A stretch of 35,611 nucleotides of DNA from Nanobdellota archaeon (GTDB taxonomy: Archaea; Nanobdellota; Nanobdellia; Parvarchaeales; Parvarchaeaceae): the NCBI GenBank assembly GCA_021836125.1, contig JAKBJF010000003.1, forward strand, positions 1-35,611, read 5' to 3'. The notes beneath the pieces were generated by a model. That model was not told where the DNA came from. It was given only the letters and a program-made list of their open reading frames with translations, and searched no databases. Position 1 is the stretch's first letter. The number at the start of each line of letters is the position of its first letter. Made by a program: the position numbers and the translations under genes. Below, piece after piece: positions 23,385 to 31,908 of this stretch.

Positions 23385-23397
23385 TTAATATATAAAA
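23385..23397 (-). promoter_or_regulatory. TATA box of the winged-helix/thrS operon
   Basis: TTTTATATATTAA on the minus strand, centred 25 nt before the ATG at 23366 but about 188 nt before the TTG at 23203. It favours 23366 as the true start of the first gene. Confidence 0.6.
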
Positions 23398-23446
23398 CTT
23401 CTGTACGGAAATTGTCGGACAGTCATTGATCTTAAATGTAAAAAAT

Positions 23447-25792
23447 TTAAGGAAATGCCGCGTAAGCGAATTTCACTGATGGCATGATCCCATTCGGGGG
23501 TGTGTTCCTTAATCTGGTCCAGCTTATATTAACTTGGCTGTTCATCTCGTTGGATAGGCTAAAACCTATAGAAGACGACAATGAAGGAAGATTCGTAAGT
23601 ATTGATGAAACTTTCGAGGTATAATTGTTAAGATAATAGTCTGCCTGTGCTGTGGAGAAGCCGATTGAATAATTATTATAAGAGTTTCCGGTATAGCTTC
23701 CGATACATGATGAAGATGTTGAGCCTACTTTTTCTGAAGATGCGCACATGCTTGAATTACTTAAATCTGCCAGTCCTACGCCGTTTCCAGTGTTCAGCCA
23801 TGTTGTTGGTGCTGTATCTGTAAAGCCCCATCTGAATGTATTTGGATTGCCCGGCTGGAAAACATAAGCGACTATGCTGGCCGAACCGCTTCCGCTAAGA
23901 CTTGCAGTTACACTGTAACTGTTTACCGCTTGGCTCGGGCAAACTGCTATGTAAGCACTTTCGTATGTCTCAGACCCGTTTATGTATTGCTGTGCTGTGC
24001 AACCGGCTGGTACGCTGACACTGGACAACCCATAAAAACCGACTGCAATTGCTATCACTACAAATGAATTTGGTGAAGACACCGAATAGGAGAGTGATAA
24101 AGATGAGGAAGTTCTTGAGCCGCTATTTGTTCCTTGGATCGAATATGGTGTTGAATTATCGAAACCGATGCTGGATAATACTATCTGTTGACCGGTCGCT
24201 GACCCAGCTACTGTTGAACATGGAGAACCTGTCTGATGCCCGATTGAGGTATAATTATTACCATCGTGCTCATCCTGTGTCCAAGATACCGAAGTAATTG
24301 GTGCGTAGGGACTTGCACTTCCACCGCTAACTGCGGCGACGCACAGGTATGAATCATACCCATAGGGGTTAGTAACGGAAAGAGACGTAGACGTACTTGT
24401 ACCTGATGCGCTATGGGGTACGTATATGCCGGAATAGGTTGTTCCTTTCTCATTAGTGTCTGCGGTCAGATTTGACGTTAGTTCTGACGATGGCACGTTC
24501 GAATAAACCCACGTCTCAAATTTCTTGCCCAAATTATAACCACCGCCTGTCAACGACAAACCATTGTTGACGATTATGTCTGAAAGACTTCCCGATGAAC
24601 CGTTGCTTCCGTAAGAAGCCCATTTTGTCGCATTAAGCGACGAACCCGCAAAGTTGTCATAGAAGTTGAAGATATTCGCACCATCATCGTATTGTCCATA
24701 TGTACCTGAAAGTGAAGGCGCTTCGCCCGTATTTACCTTGTTCATACTATTTACAAGGCTCATGTTGAACGCCATATACACAGTTAGGTTGCTGTTTGCA
24801 GGTATAGGGGGTATTTTTAGCCAATATAAAGTGCGCTGCGATGTCTTGCTGTTGCCACTCTCAAGCCAAGAAGGTACAATTGAATAGTTCTTAAAAAGAA
24901 ATACTATATTGTTTAGATTAGAAGCTTCCCAGTTTTGGTAGTTGGAAGCATTAAAGACAAGAAGTTGTTGAAAAGGAGATGCCGTTGGTTTTGATTGTTT
25001 ATTGGAAATGGTCATGTTGAGCATGCAGAGGGTCTGGGCCTTTAAGAATACTACCTTAAGCACCGAGCCCGCATTAAGATTTCCAGACTGCGAGGAGGGG
25101 GCCTTTGTGGTATTGCAAGATCCGGAAACATTGTATATCTTTTTAACTGAATAGCCATAATTTCCGACGCTGTTATAAAACACTATTTGGTCAGAAGTCG
25201 AATTCTCAGAGTTCGAACCGAGCGTCGCGTACCACCTCGTGCCGGATGGCAGACCGCTTTCAGTGATTACTGTTATAAGCTCTGATGATTCTAGCGGTAT
25301 ATTCCCCTGTGTAAGCGTCAAAAATATACTGCCATAAGATACTGCCGTTTCTGCGGCAAGACCGTTAAAATATGAATAGTCTATATAAACGTTCGTATAA
25401 ACAGGAGAAGATAAAGATACGGACGCGTAGCATACAGTCTGTTGGCCAGGATATAATGAAGTATAAGCACATGACATAGAATTGTTCGCCGAATTTATAT
25501 TAAAAATCACGGAGGATAGGTTCGCTTTGCTGTTTCCGTTGTTAACGACCACTATTGCCATCTCGGTGGAATTTGCATACGCAGACGTAACTTCCATATT
25601 GGAGGAAAAACCGGATATCTGCGTGTTTTTAGACACGAAAAAATTGAAATTAAGAATGCCTGTATAAAAAAGAAGCGCAAGGACCAGACCTACGATAAGG
25701 AATACCCAGCCATATGATATCATGAACTCTACAGATGATTGACCAGTTTTGTAAAGTCTGCTTAGTTTCGTTATTCCGCCGTAAAGTCGCAT
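23447..25792 (-). CDS. Large pilin-like surface protein with DUF2341-type domain
   Basis: 781 residues. The N terminus has a class III (archaeal type IV pilin) signal: KTGQSSVEFM with G17, Q18, S20 and E22, then a hydrophobic helix (about 26-46), so cleavage before Q18 by a prepilin peptidase is expected. Then come a beta-rich region of about 130 residues, an ESGLPSGTRWYATLG motif near 178-192, and from about 258 a stretch (MTISNKQSKPTASPFQQLLVF, LYWLKIPPIPANSNLTVYM) typical of DUF2341 domains. The rest is a serine-, glycine- and asparagine-rich beta region with many N-x-S/T sequons. Far larger than ordinary pilins, it is probably an exposed adhesin-like subunit. It follows a KaiC-like ATPase gene by 9 bp. 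Confidence 0.85.
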   Translation of the reverse strand: MRLYGGITKLSRLYKTGQSSVEFMISYGWVFLIVGLVLALLFYTGILNFNFFVSKNTQISGFSSNMEVTSAYANSTEMAIVVVNNGNSKANLSSVIFNINSANNSMSCAYTSLYPGQQTVCYASVSLSSPVYTNVYIDYSYFNGLAAETAVSYGSIFLTLTQGNIPLESSELITVITESGLPSGTRWYATLGSNSENSTSDQIVFYNSVGNYGYSVKKIYNVSGSCNTTKAPSSQSGNLNAGSVLKVVFLKAQTLCMLNMTISNKQSKPTASPFQQLLVFNASNYQNWEASNLNNIVFLFKNYSIVPSWLESGNSKTSQRTLYWLKIPPIPANSNLTVYMAFNMSLVNSMNKVNTGEAPSLSGTYGQYDDGANIFNFYDNFAGSSLNATKWASYGSNGSSGSLSDIIVNNGLSLTGGGYNLGKKFETWVYSNVPSSELTSNLTADTNEKGTTYSGIYVPHSASGTSTSTSLSVTNPYGYDSYLCVAAVSGGSASPYAPITSVSWTQDEHDGNNYTSIGHQTGSPCSTVAGSATGQQIVLSSIGFDNSTPYSIQGTNSGSRTSSSLSLSYSVSSPNSFVVIAIAVGFYGLSSVSVPAGCTAQQYINGSETYESAYIAVCPSQAVNSYSVTASLSGSGSASIVAYVFQPGNPNTFRWGFTDTAPTTWLNTGNGVGLADLSNSSMCASSEKVGSTSSSCIGSYTGNSYNNYSIGFSTAQADYYLNNYTSKVSSILTNLPSLSSSIGFSLSNEMNSQVNISWTRLRNTPPNGIMPSVKFAYAAFP

Positions 25793-25801
25793 AAATACGT
25801 A

Positions 25802-26497
25802 TTAGAATACGGGCTGATCCTGAAATATCTGTATGCCTTTCTCTGTTATATCGAACGGGTGCATGCCTGTGCTGTGTGACGAGAAACGCATCTTTATTAT
25901 TGATATGGCTTTCTGATAGAAATTTTGGTTCTGTATCATAGACATTAAAATAACCATGTCCGAAAGATACAATGGTATTGCTAATTCCTCTGAAAGTTCA
26001 AGCTTATTGATGTCTCCGTATTTTTCTATAGTGACTATCACCGTACCGAATGACCTTAACATGGAATAAGTATCCCCTAATATCGTCCTTTGCAATGATG
26101 GATCCTTTATCTCCCACAAGAACGGCGTAAGCGGATCTATCACTATTCTTGAATGTTTGCCTTCACGTGCCTGAAGTATCTTAGGCAATTCCACGGATAA
26201 AAAGTTCTTGAAGTCATGGCCGCTCATTTTCAAGAAAACGAAATTTCTATTGAGTTCTTTTCTAAATTCCATAAAGCCAAACGCTTCTGCGCCTTTCAAA
26301 AAGGAATCCAGGTCCTGCTCCATGCTTATGTAAAACACTTTTTCATCGTTGTTTATACCCTCTCTCAGAAACTCCATGCAAAAAACGCTTTTACCTGCAC
26401 CTGGAGAACCGTAAACCGACGCTACGCTATTTTTAACAAAACCGTTGTTTATCAAAGGATCCAGTCCGGGTATTCCGCTTTTTATTTTTTCGACCAT
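25802..26497 (-). CDS. KaiC/FlaH-like RecA-fold ATPase
   Basis: 231 residues with a full RecA-fold core: opening SGIPGLDPLINNGFVKNS, Walker A GSPGAGKS at 30-37, the FYISMEQD strand and Walker B RIVIDPLTPFLW. Single-domain archaeal KaiC-like proteins include regulators and FlaH, which works with archaellum and pilus motors. The next gene, 9 bp downstream on the same strand, encodes a pilin-like surface protein, so a role in its assembly or regulation is plausible but unproven; no pilus secretion ATPase or platform gene is present in the window. Confidence 0.88.
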   Translation of the reverse strand: MVEKIKSGIPGLDPLINNGFVKNSVASVYGSPGAGKSVFCMEFLREGINNDEKVFYISMEQDLDSFLKGAEAFGFMEFRKELNRNFVFLKMSGHDFKNFLSVELPKILQAREGKHSRIVIDPLTPFLWEIKDPSLQRTILGDTYSMLRSFGTVIVTIEKYGDINKLELSEELAIPLYLSDMVILMSMIQNQNFYQKAISIIKMRFSSHSTGMHPFDITEKGIQIFQDQPVF

Positions 26498-26607
26498 AAC
26501 GGCATAATAATTATACTTTACAGACTGATTTAAACTTTACGTGAGTCTTCTCGACAGCTATATTGATACGAAATCTTTTGATTATTTTTTAACGATGATT
26601 ACATAGA

Positions 26608-28320
26608 TCAGCGTTTCAGGGAGATTACCTGTTTGCAATCGAACGCGTTTATAACGTTCCTTTTTTCGAGCCATCCGCGCCTGGCTATCGCCGTTGCCAT
26701 GTGTATGAACCTCAAGTGATCGACCCTGTGTGAATCGCTCCCTAAACTGAATAACAACTTATGGGATTCGTTTGCTGTTTTGACGATGTCAAAAGGGAGG
26801 TCTGAACGTTCAGGATATCCGTTTATCTCCACACAGACAGAATTTTTCTCGCATGCTTCGAAAACTTTATTTAAGTCTATGTTCATTCCTTCCCTTTGGC
26901 CTATTATTCTGCCAGTTGGATGTGCAAAGGAGGTTATTAAACCGCTATTTATAGCGGATAATGCACGATTTGTAAGTTCGGTCCTGTCCTGGTTCGTATT
27001 TTGATGTACTGCTGCGACTACGAAATCCATCTGTTTAAGAAGTTTACTCGGCAGATCCAGGCTCCCATCCTTAAGAATTTCTAGTTCTACACCTTTAAGG
27101 ACATGCACGTCGTTTTCAGTTTCGTTTATTCTGTCTATTCTATTGAACAACTCTATGAATCTCTTTTCATCAAGTCCCTTTGCTACTTTAAGACTCTTAC
27201 TGTGATTTGTTATTGCTATATAACGCAAACCCTGTTTTTTTGCCCCTCTTACCATCTCATCAAGAGAATTTGCTCCGTCACTGTCGTTTGTATGAGCGTG
27301 CAGATCGCCAATAATTTCGGTGTATTCGACCAATTTCGGCAGCCTCCCTTCCTGCGAAGCTTCTATTTCACCCATGTTTTCTCGAAGTTCCGGCGGCATG
27401 ACTTTCATTCCCAAAGAAGAGTATACGCTTTCCTCCGTCTTTCCCGCTATCGATTTTTTATCTTTAAATAAGCCATATTCGTTGAGTTTTAGCCCTTTAG
27501 ATATTGCTATCTTTCTAAGTTTAACATTGTGGTCCTTATTTCCTGTGAAATACTGCATGGCGGCACCAAAAGAATTCTTGTCTATAACGCGCAAATCGCA
27601 GTTCATATCATTATCGAGTTTAACGGATGTCTTCGTTTCTCCGCTTACAAGAACTTCTTTGACCTCCTTCAACTTTATAAAAAGGGCCGTCGCTTTTCTT
27701 GCATCTGCGGCAGAGGACAGTATATCAAAATCTCCAACAGTTTCTTTCATTCGCCTTGTTGATCCCGCGATTTCGACCTGGTAAAAAATTCCGGAATCGC
27801 GAAGTTCCTTGATAATTCCGTTAATGTATTCTATAACGAAACCGAGCGGTTTTCTTCCCTGCTCTCCCATCTTTAAAAAAGCGTTTACACTGTTTATTAG
27901 CTCGTTCTCGCTCTTTACACCGAAGCCTTCTAAACCGCGTATTTTATTGTTTGCAAGAGCGTCTTTCAGGTCTTCTAAATTTTTTATCTTCAATTTTAGG
28001 TACAGCGTATATGCTGTCCGTGGGCCCAGGCCCCTTATTAAGCGAAATGTGGAGAAGTCTATCGGATACCTCTTTTTAAGCTGCTCATGCTTTGCTATTT
28101 TACCTGTCTTTATGTATTCCTCTGTCTTTTTGCATATCGCTTCGCCGACTCCTTCAAGTTCTCTTAGCTTCCCTTGATTGTACACTTCGGTTATATCAGT
28201 AGAAAGCGTGGATATGGTAAGCGCGGCCTTTCTATAAGCTAATGGCTTCCATTTTATGCCCTGTATATCAAGCATATCGGCTATATCATAGAATAGGTTC
28301 GCTAGCTCCTGATTACTCAT
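26608..28320 (-). CDS. polX: Family X DNA polymerase with PHP domain (PolX)
   Basis: 570 residues in the bacterial-type PolX layout: helix-hairpin-helix N-terminal domain (8-kDa-like, ELEGVGEAICKKTEEYI), the nucleotidyltransferase palm with GSTRR at 186-190 and catalytic D197, D199 and D242, the thumb with YFTGNKDHNVKLR, then a PHP phosphoesterase domain starting GDLHAHTNDSDG (H341, H343) and continuing NHSKS, GVELEI, HPTGR and GSDSHR. It fills short gaps in base-excision repair, and the PHP domain gives 3'-5' exonuclease and AP-endonuclease activity. All metal ligands seem present. It overlaps the ApgM stop by 4 bp. Confidence 0.95.
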   Translation of the reverse strand: MSNQELANLFYDIADMLDIQGIKWKPLAYRKAALTISTLSTDITEVYNQGKLRELEGVGEAICKKTEEYIKTGKIAKHEQLKKRYPIDFSTFRLIRGLGPRTAYTLYLKLKIKNLEDLKDALANNKIRGLEGFGVKSENELINSVNAFLKMGEQGRKPLGFVIEYINGIIKELRDSGIFYQVEIAGSTRRMKETVGDFDILSSAADARKATALFIKLKEVKEVLVSGETKTSVKLDNDMNCDLRVIDKNSFGAAMQYFTGNKDHNVKLRKIAISKGLKLNEYGLFKDKKSIAGKTEESVYSSLGMKVMPPELRENMGEIEASQEGRLPKLVEYTEIIGDLHAHTNDSDGANSLDEMVRGAKKQGLRYIAITNHSKSLKVAKGLDEKRFIELFNRIDRINETENDVHVLKGVELEILKDGSLDLPSKLLKQMDFVVAAVHQNTNQDRTELTNRALSAINSGLITSFAHPTGRIIGQREGMNIDLNKVFEACEKNSVCVEINGYPERSDLPFDIVKTANESHKLLFSLGSDSHRVDHLRFIHMATAIARRGWLEKRNVINAFDCKQVISLKR

Positions 28321-29570
28321 AGCTTATCCATTACGAACGGCATTATGTCCGTTGCTTTCTTTATGTTCTTTAAAGCATGCTTTGAACAGTAAGTCTCGCC
28401 GAATTCCCCACATCTTCCAAACTTTCTGCTTGCAAGTAACACGGGGATCCTGTCATTAACATGCATCTTCAGCGAAGAAGAAGTTACATGATCACACGTT
28501 AGCACCAGCCGGTCTCCTGAAGGTATATCCAGCGAGTGTAACAAGTTCCCTATCACTATTTCATCTATAAGCATTATCACCCTGCATTTCTCCACAAAAT
28601 TGCCAAGATGTGATGCGGCGTCTGTCTGTTTTATGTGCAGATAAACGCAGTCCGACTGTTGAAGCGCCCGTATTGCAGCTTCTGTCTTCTTTTTTAAGTC
28701 CTTCTCCACGTTTTCAGATTCTCCGGTATCAAAAACCTTCATTCCAGAAGCGATTGCTATTCCTTTTTCCAAAGGCATTCCGAGCACGGCAGACCACTTC
28801 TTATTAAATCTTTTGTTTATATCAAAAAGCCTGGGATCTTTAACCGCACCGTCTCTTAACATTATGCAGTTAGCTAGATTTTTGCCCTCTTTCTCGCGTT
28901 CTTTGTTTACTTGAGAAGCTGCTAAAACCTTATTTGCCTCGCTTACGAAAATATTGAGTATTTTGGCGGTATAGTCTGCAGTGGATTTAAGTGCTTTTAC
29001 TTTTGGGACTATATTTATTTTAACCTGTCTTGCAAACCCTAACTTATTTTCTCCAAAGAATTTAACGGCATAGCCCGGTTGCGTATTTGAAATGAAGGCT
29101 GAAAAAGTCTTTGACTTCGCCCTTATTATAAGACCGGCGCGGTAGCCTTCTCCGGCTTTAAATTCAAATTCCACTGGTAAGGAGACTTTGTTATTTATTT
29201 CCTTTTCCAATGTCCTGAATTCGTCTATGGAAAGGTAAGTCCTTACCGATTTTAGCTTTCCTCTTGTTGACTCACCTATGTTAACTCTCAGACTTATATC
29301 TCCTTCCCGGGGATGCATGTCCAAACCAAGGCACTCGAACCACCCTCTGCCAGTAGAAAATCGGACTGGGTCATAGCCTAAATCTGCCAAGACGCCGGCA
29401 TCGCTCTCCGGTGCAAGTTTGCCTAAAACTGAGGGATAAGCGCATGCCGCTTCTTTAAGTAAGGTGGCGATGTTCGGTTTCAGTACGTATCCTAAAGGAG
29501 TATTGTTATTAAGCTGATTGATGCGCCTATCGCCCATACCATCGACGATTATAAAGACTGTCTTACCCAT
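28317..29570 (-). CDS. apgM: 2,3-bisphosphoglycerate-independent phosphoglycerate mutase, archaeal type
   Basis: 417 residues of the ApgM/alkaline-phosphatase superfamily, converting 3- to 2-phosphoglycerate. Visible: FIIVDGMGD with metal ligand D10, PLGYVLKPNI, the ESDAGVLADLGYDP segment with the phospho-serine S56, GRGWFECLGL, KQTDAASHLGNF and CDHVTSSSLKMH for the second metal site. It supplies the step after GAPDH and PGK, which are encoded separately at 9459-11640. Its ATG overlaps the end of the coiled-coil gene by 8 bp and it overlaps polX by 4 bp. Confidence 0.95.
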   Translation of the reverse strand: MGKTVFIIVDGMGDRRINQLNNNTPLGYVLKPNIATLLKEAACAYPSVLGKLAPESDAGVLADLGYDPVRFSTGRGWFECLGLDMHPREGDISLRVNIGESTRGKLKSVRTYLSIDEFRTLEKEINNKVSLPVEFEFKAGEGYRAGLIIRAKSKTFSAFISNTQPGYAVKFFGENKLGFARQVKINIVPKVKALKSTADYTAKILNIFVSEANKVLAASQVNKEREKEGKNLANCIMLRDGAVKDPRLFDINKRFNKKWSAVLGMPLEKGIAIASGMKVFDTGESENVEKDLKKKTEAAIRALQQSDCVYLHIKQTDAASHLGNFVEKCRVIMLIDEIVIGNLLHSLDIPSGDRLVLTCDHVTSSSLKMHVNDRIPVLLASRKFGRCGEFGETYCSKHALKNIKKATDIMPFVMDKL

Positions 29571-30345
29571 TTGTGCTTGCTTCCGCTAATCTTCTCATTA
29601 GTTCGGAAATTCTTGAGGATTTACTTGCGTTTCTTGTTTCATTTATTATTTCTTTAAGTTCATTTGCAACCATGAAATTGCTATTTACGAGTTCATTGAG
29701 TTTTCTTATGAGTGCGTTTAAATTCTCTATTTCTGCCTGTGTTACCTGCGGCTGCTGCTTTTGAACGTATTGCTGCGGCTTTGAAACGGGAATCTGCTGT
29801 TGTCCGGCCTGCGCCTGCGGAGATTTCATGCCTTCGACGCTTTGACGAAGCATTTCGATTGTCGATTTCATTTCTTCTAATTGCCTAAATTTCTCTTTGA
29901 TGCTAGAGTAATCGTTTTCTGTACCTGACACAGGCCTATTTGCAACTGCAATCTGGCTTGTTTGTACCTGCGCGGTTTCTGCATTAGGTTTCTTTACTTC
30001 TACTGCCTGAACGGGCATAGAGTTCGAAGGTATACTATCCGTTTCCTCTATCACTTTCTCTTGTTTTGTCATAGGCGTAGTACTGCGTGTGAAAGTAGGC
30101 TGTACATTGGCGTTTTTAGGTGCTTGGTAAAATGCGGGGGCTATTGGTATCTTAATCATACTGGGGATGGTCGTCTTTTCTAATGGTTTCGTTTGGGATA
30201 TAACTGTTTTAGGCAGTTCCTCGGATGGCTCCCATGCAAAAATTCCAAGCTCATGCTCTATCTTATCTATAAGACGCTTTGCTTCAATTATTTTAAGTTC
30301 GAGATTCTGTTGGTCCAAGCTTATTTGCGGTATGTAGTCTGGCAT
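29563..30345 (-). CDS. Unrecognised coiled-coil protein with Q/P-rich linker
   Basis: 260 residues. Residues 1-45 and 145-170 look like amphipathic helices; residues 46-140 and 172-202 are rich in proline, glutamine, threonine and valine and are probably disordered; residues 203-260 form a heptad-like helix (ENLNALIRKLNELVNSN, ANELKEIINE) that could dimerise. There are no membrane segments and no catalytic motif. The build suggests a scaffold or tether. It is coupled to apgM by an 8-bp overlap, but no shared function is evident. A TATA-like box lies near 30368-30374. Confidence 0.75.
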   Translation of the reverse strand: MPDYIPQISLDQQNLELKIIEAKRLIDKIEHELGIFAWEPSEELPKTVISQTKPLEKTTIPSMIKIPIAPAFYQAPKNANVQPTFTRSTTPMTKQEKVIEETDSIPSNSMPVQAVEVKKPNAETAQVQTSQIAVANRPVSGTENDYSSIKEKFRQLEEMKSTIEMLRQSVEGMKSPQAQAGQQQIPVSKPQQYVQKQQPQVTQAEIENLNALIRKLNELVNSNFMVANELKEIINETRNASKSSRISELMRRLAEASTNG

Positions 30346-30389
30346 ATCTTAAGATACCAATTTATCGTATTTATCCTTTCCCGGTAGAA

Positions 30390-31061
30390 TTACCCGTTTC
30401 TTATAAATATCAGCTCATGGTCCTTTTGGAACGGGGAAAGGGGAACCGAATTCGTTATGATAAACCTTTTTTGAAGCTGGGATTTGGCTGCTGCTATAAC
30501 CTTATACGGTGACTCAGTTACGTCTATACTTCTCGATTTTATAGCTATAGCACCGAATCCTCCTCTCTTCAAAAAGGCATTCGCATTTTCTATGAATATG
30601 CCTATTTGATCTTTTTGGGCTATGTCTTGATATAAAAAATCGCATTTTGGTACTATGTCTTTATATTCTGAGATTCTTGAGGCATCGGCGATTATGGGAA
30701 ACAAGTTATCCCTTGTTTTTGCCAGAAGTATAAGATGCACTCCCATTTCTTCTGCTATCTCAACTGCGTATACCTGGCCGTTGTGTCCTATTATGTCAGA
30801 CACATGGGAGACCGTCGTTCCTGAAGACGCACCCAAATAAAGGACTCTTGAACCGCTATGAAGCTCGATTCCCCGTACTCCTTTGTATATTGCAGCAGCA
30901 AGCTTACTTCTAAAAGGTATCCATTCCCTATACTGTGTTCCCTTTACATCGACAAGGCGTTCACCGTAAACACTCTGCTCCTTAACAAGGTTTAAAGAAA
31001 CGAGCATCCGCCTGTTATTCCCCACCCAATAAACGTTATCCATCACCTTGTTGAGTTCCAT
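30390..31061 (-). CDS. flpA: Fibrillarin-like 2'-O-methyltransferase
   Basis: 223 residues, normal for archaeal fibrillarin, the SAM-dependent catalytic subunit of box C/D RNPs that methylate rRNA and tRNA riboses. Visible: VYWVGNNRR, YREWIPFRSKLAAAIYKG, the SAM-binding VLYLGASSGTTVSHVSD, VYAVEIAE, FLYQDIAQ and the AIKSRSIDV segment with the catalytic lysine. I use the ATG at 31061, which overlaps the Nop5 stop (TGATG); a GTG one codon earlier is also possible. The gene is coupled to Nop5, its direct partner. Confidence 0.96.
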   Translation of the reverse strand: MELNKVMDNVYWVGNNRRMLVSLNLVKEQSVYGERLVDVKGTQYREWIPFRSKLAAAIYKGVRGIELHSGSRVLYLGASSGTTVSHVSDIIGHNGQVYAVEIAEEMGVHLILLAKTRDNLFPIIADASRISEYKDIVPKCDFLYQDIAQKDQIGIFIENANAFLKRGGFGAIAIKSRSIDVTESPYKVIAAAKSQLQKRFIITNSVPLSPFQKDHELIFIRNG

Positions 31062-31801
31062 CACTTTAATGACCTTATTTTTGAATTCATTTTATCGAGT
31101 AGAATCTTCGACTCGTCCTTTTTCGAAAAATAATCTACTTTTGCAGCAAGACTTATAAAGGATGCGACTATTCTTGCTATTTTGCCGCGCTTTTTCTGAT
31201 TAGCGCTTTCCAGCGCCGCGTGATGGTAGATAACGCCATACTTCGGCGTTCTCTTGCTCTTTGTAAACAGCCCTTTTTCCGCGCCTAATACTTGTATCTT
31301 TGAGCTCGGCATAAATGAAAGTTGCTTTACGCCTCCGCAAAGGAGTATCAGTCTTGCAGCAACGAGTGTACCTGCAACTGCGTGCAGATTTGGATAATTT
31401 GTCCGAACAACGGCGTCCATGTGTGAATTTATCGATTTTGAAAGTTCTTTTAGATTAGATATCTGTTTTATCACGTCTTCTAACAACTTTAAATCTGCAT
31501 CTGACATGTCATATCCCATGCTTGAACTGGTTATGCTTAGAAATGATGCTAGTTTTTCTCTTGTTATGTTTCCCCTGATGGACTCTATGAACCTGTCCCG
31601 TTCCTTCAGCAGCGATGCGCCTTCTGGAAAATACAGAAAATAGGCATCAAAAAGCGCCTCGAACGCATTGTTCTCCGCCTTTTCCAGACCGTCGACGAGA
31701 TTGACTAACCTCGAGATTAGATCGTTTACTGAGAGTCTATTTTTTACTTCCTTACCGGCTCTCTCTATATAATCTGAATTTTTCCTTTTCGTTTCTTCCA
31801 T
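31061..31801 (-). CDS. Nop5-like box C/D RNP protein lacking the N-terminal domain
   Basis: 246 residues. The coiled-coil and Nop domains are present: LHAVAGTLVAARLILLCGGVK, SKIQVLGAEKGLF, PKYGVIYHHAALESA and KKRGKIARIVASFISLAAKVDYFSK, which contact L7Ae and the kink-turn RNA. Ordinary archaeal Nop5 has about 370-420 residues; here the first roughly 110, the domain that binds fibrillarin, is absent, and the protein begins at the linker helix (IERAGKEVKNRLSVNDLI). Only about two dozen more in-frame codons exist upstream before a stop, so this is not a start-site error. I use the ATG at 31801, with TTTATT about 25 nt upstream; a TTG at 31819 would add six residues. Confidence 0.88.
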   Translation of the reverse strand: MEETKRKNSDYIERAGKEVKNRLSVNDLISRLVNLVDGLEKAENNAFEALFDAYFLYFPEGASLLKERDRFIESIRGNITREKLASFLSITSSSMGYDMSDADLKLLEDVIKQISNLKELSKSINSHMDAVVRTNYPNLHAVAGTLVAARLILLCGGVKQLSFMPSSKIQVLGAEKGLFTKSKRTPKYGVIYHHAALESANQKKRGKIARIVASFISLAAKVDYFSKKDESKILLDKMNSKIRSLK

Positions 31802-31908
31802 TGTATCAAATGACTGCAAATAAAGCGGGGCTAAGGCTGTTGCATTTATAATGATTAACCAACAGCGATTGCTTTAATATCTTTTTTAGTATGTACTTTA
31901 CTAACGAT

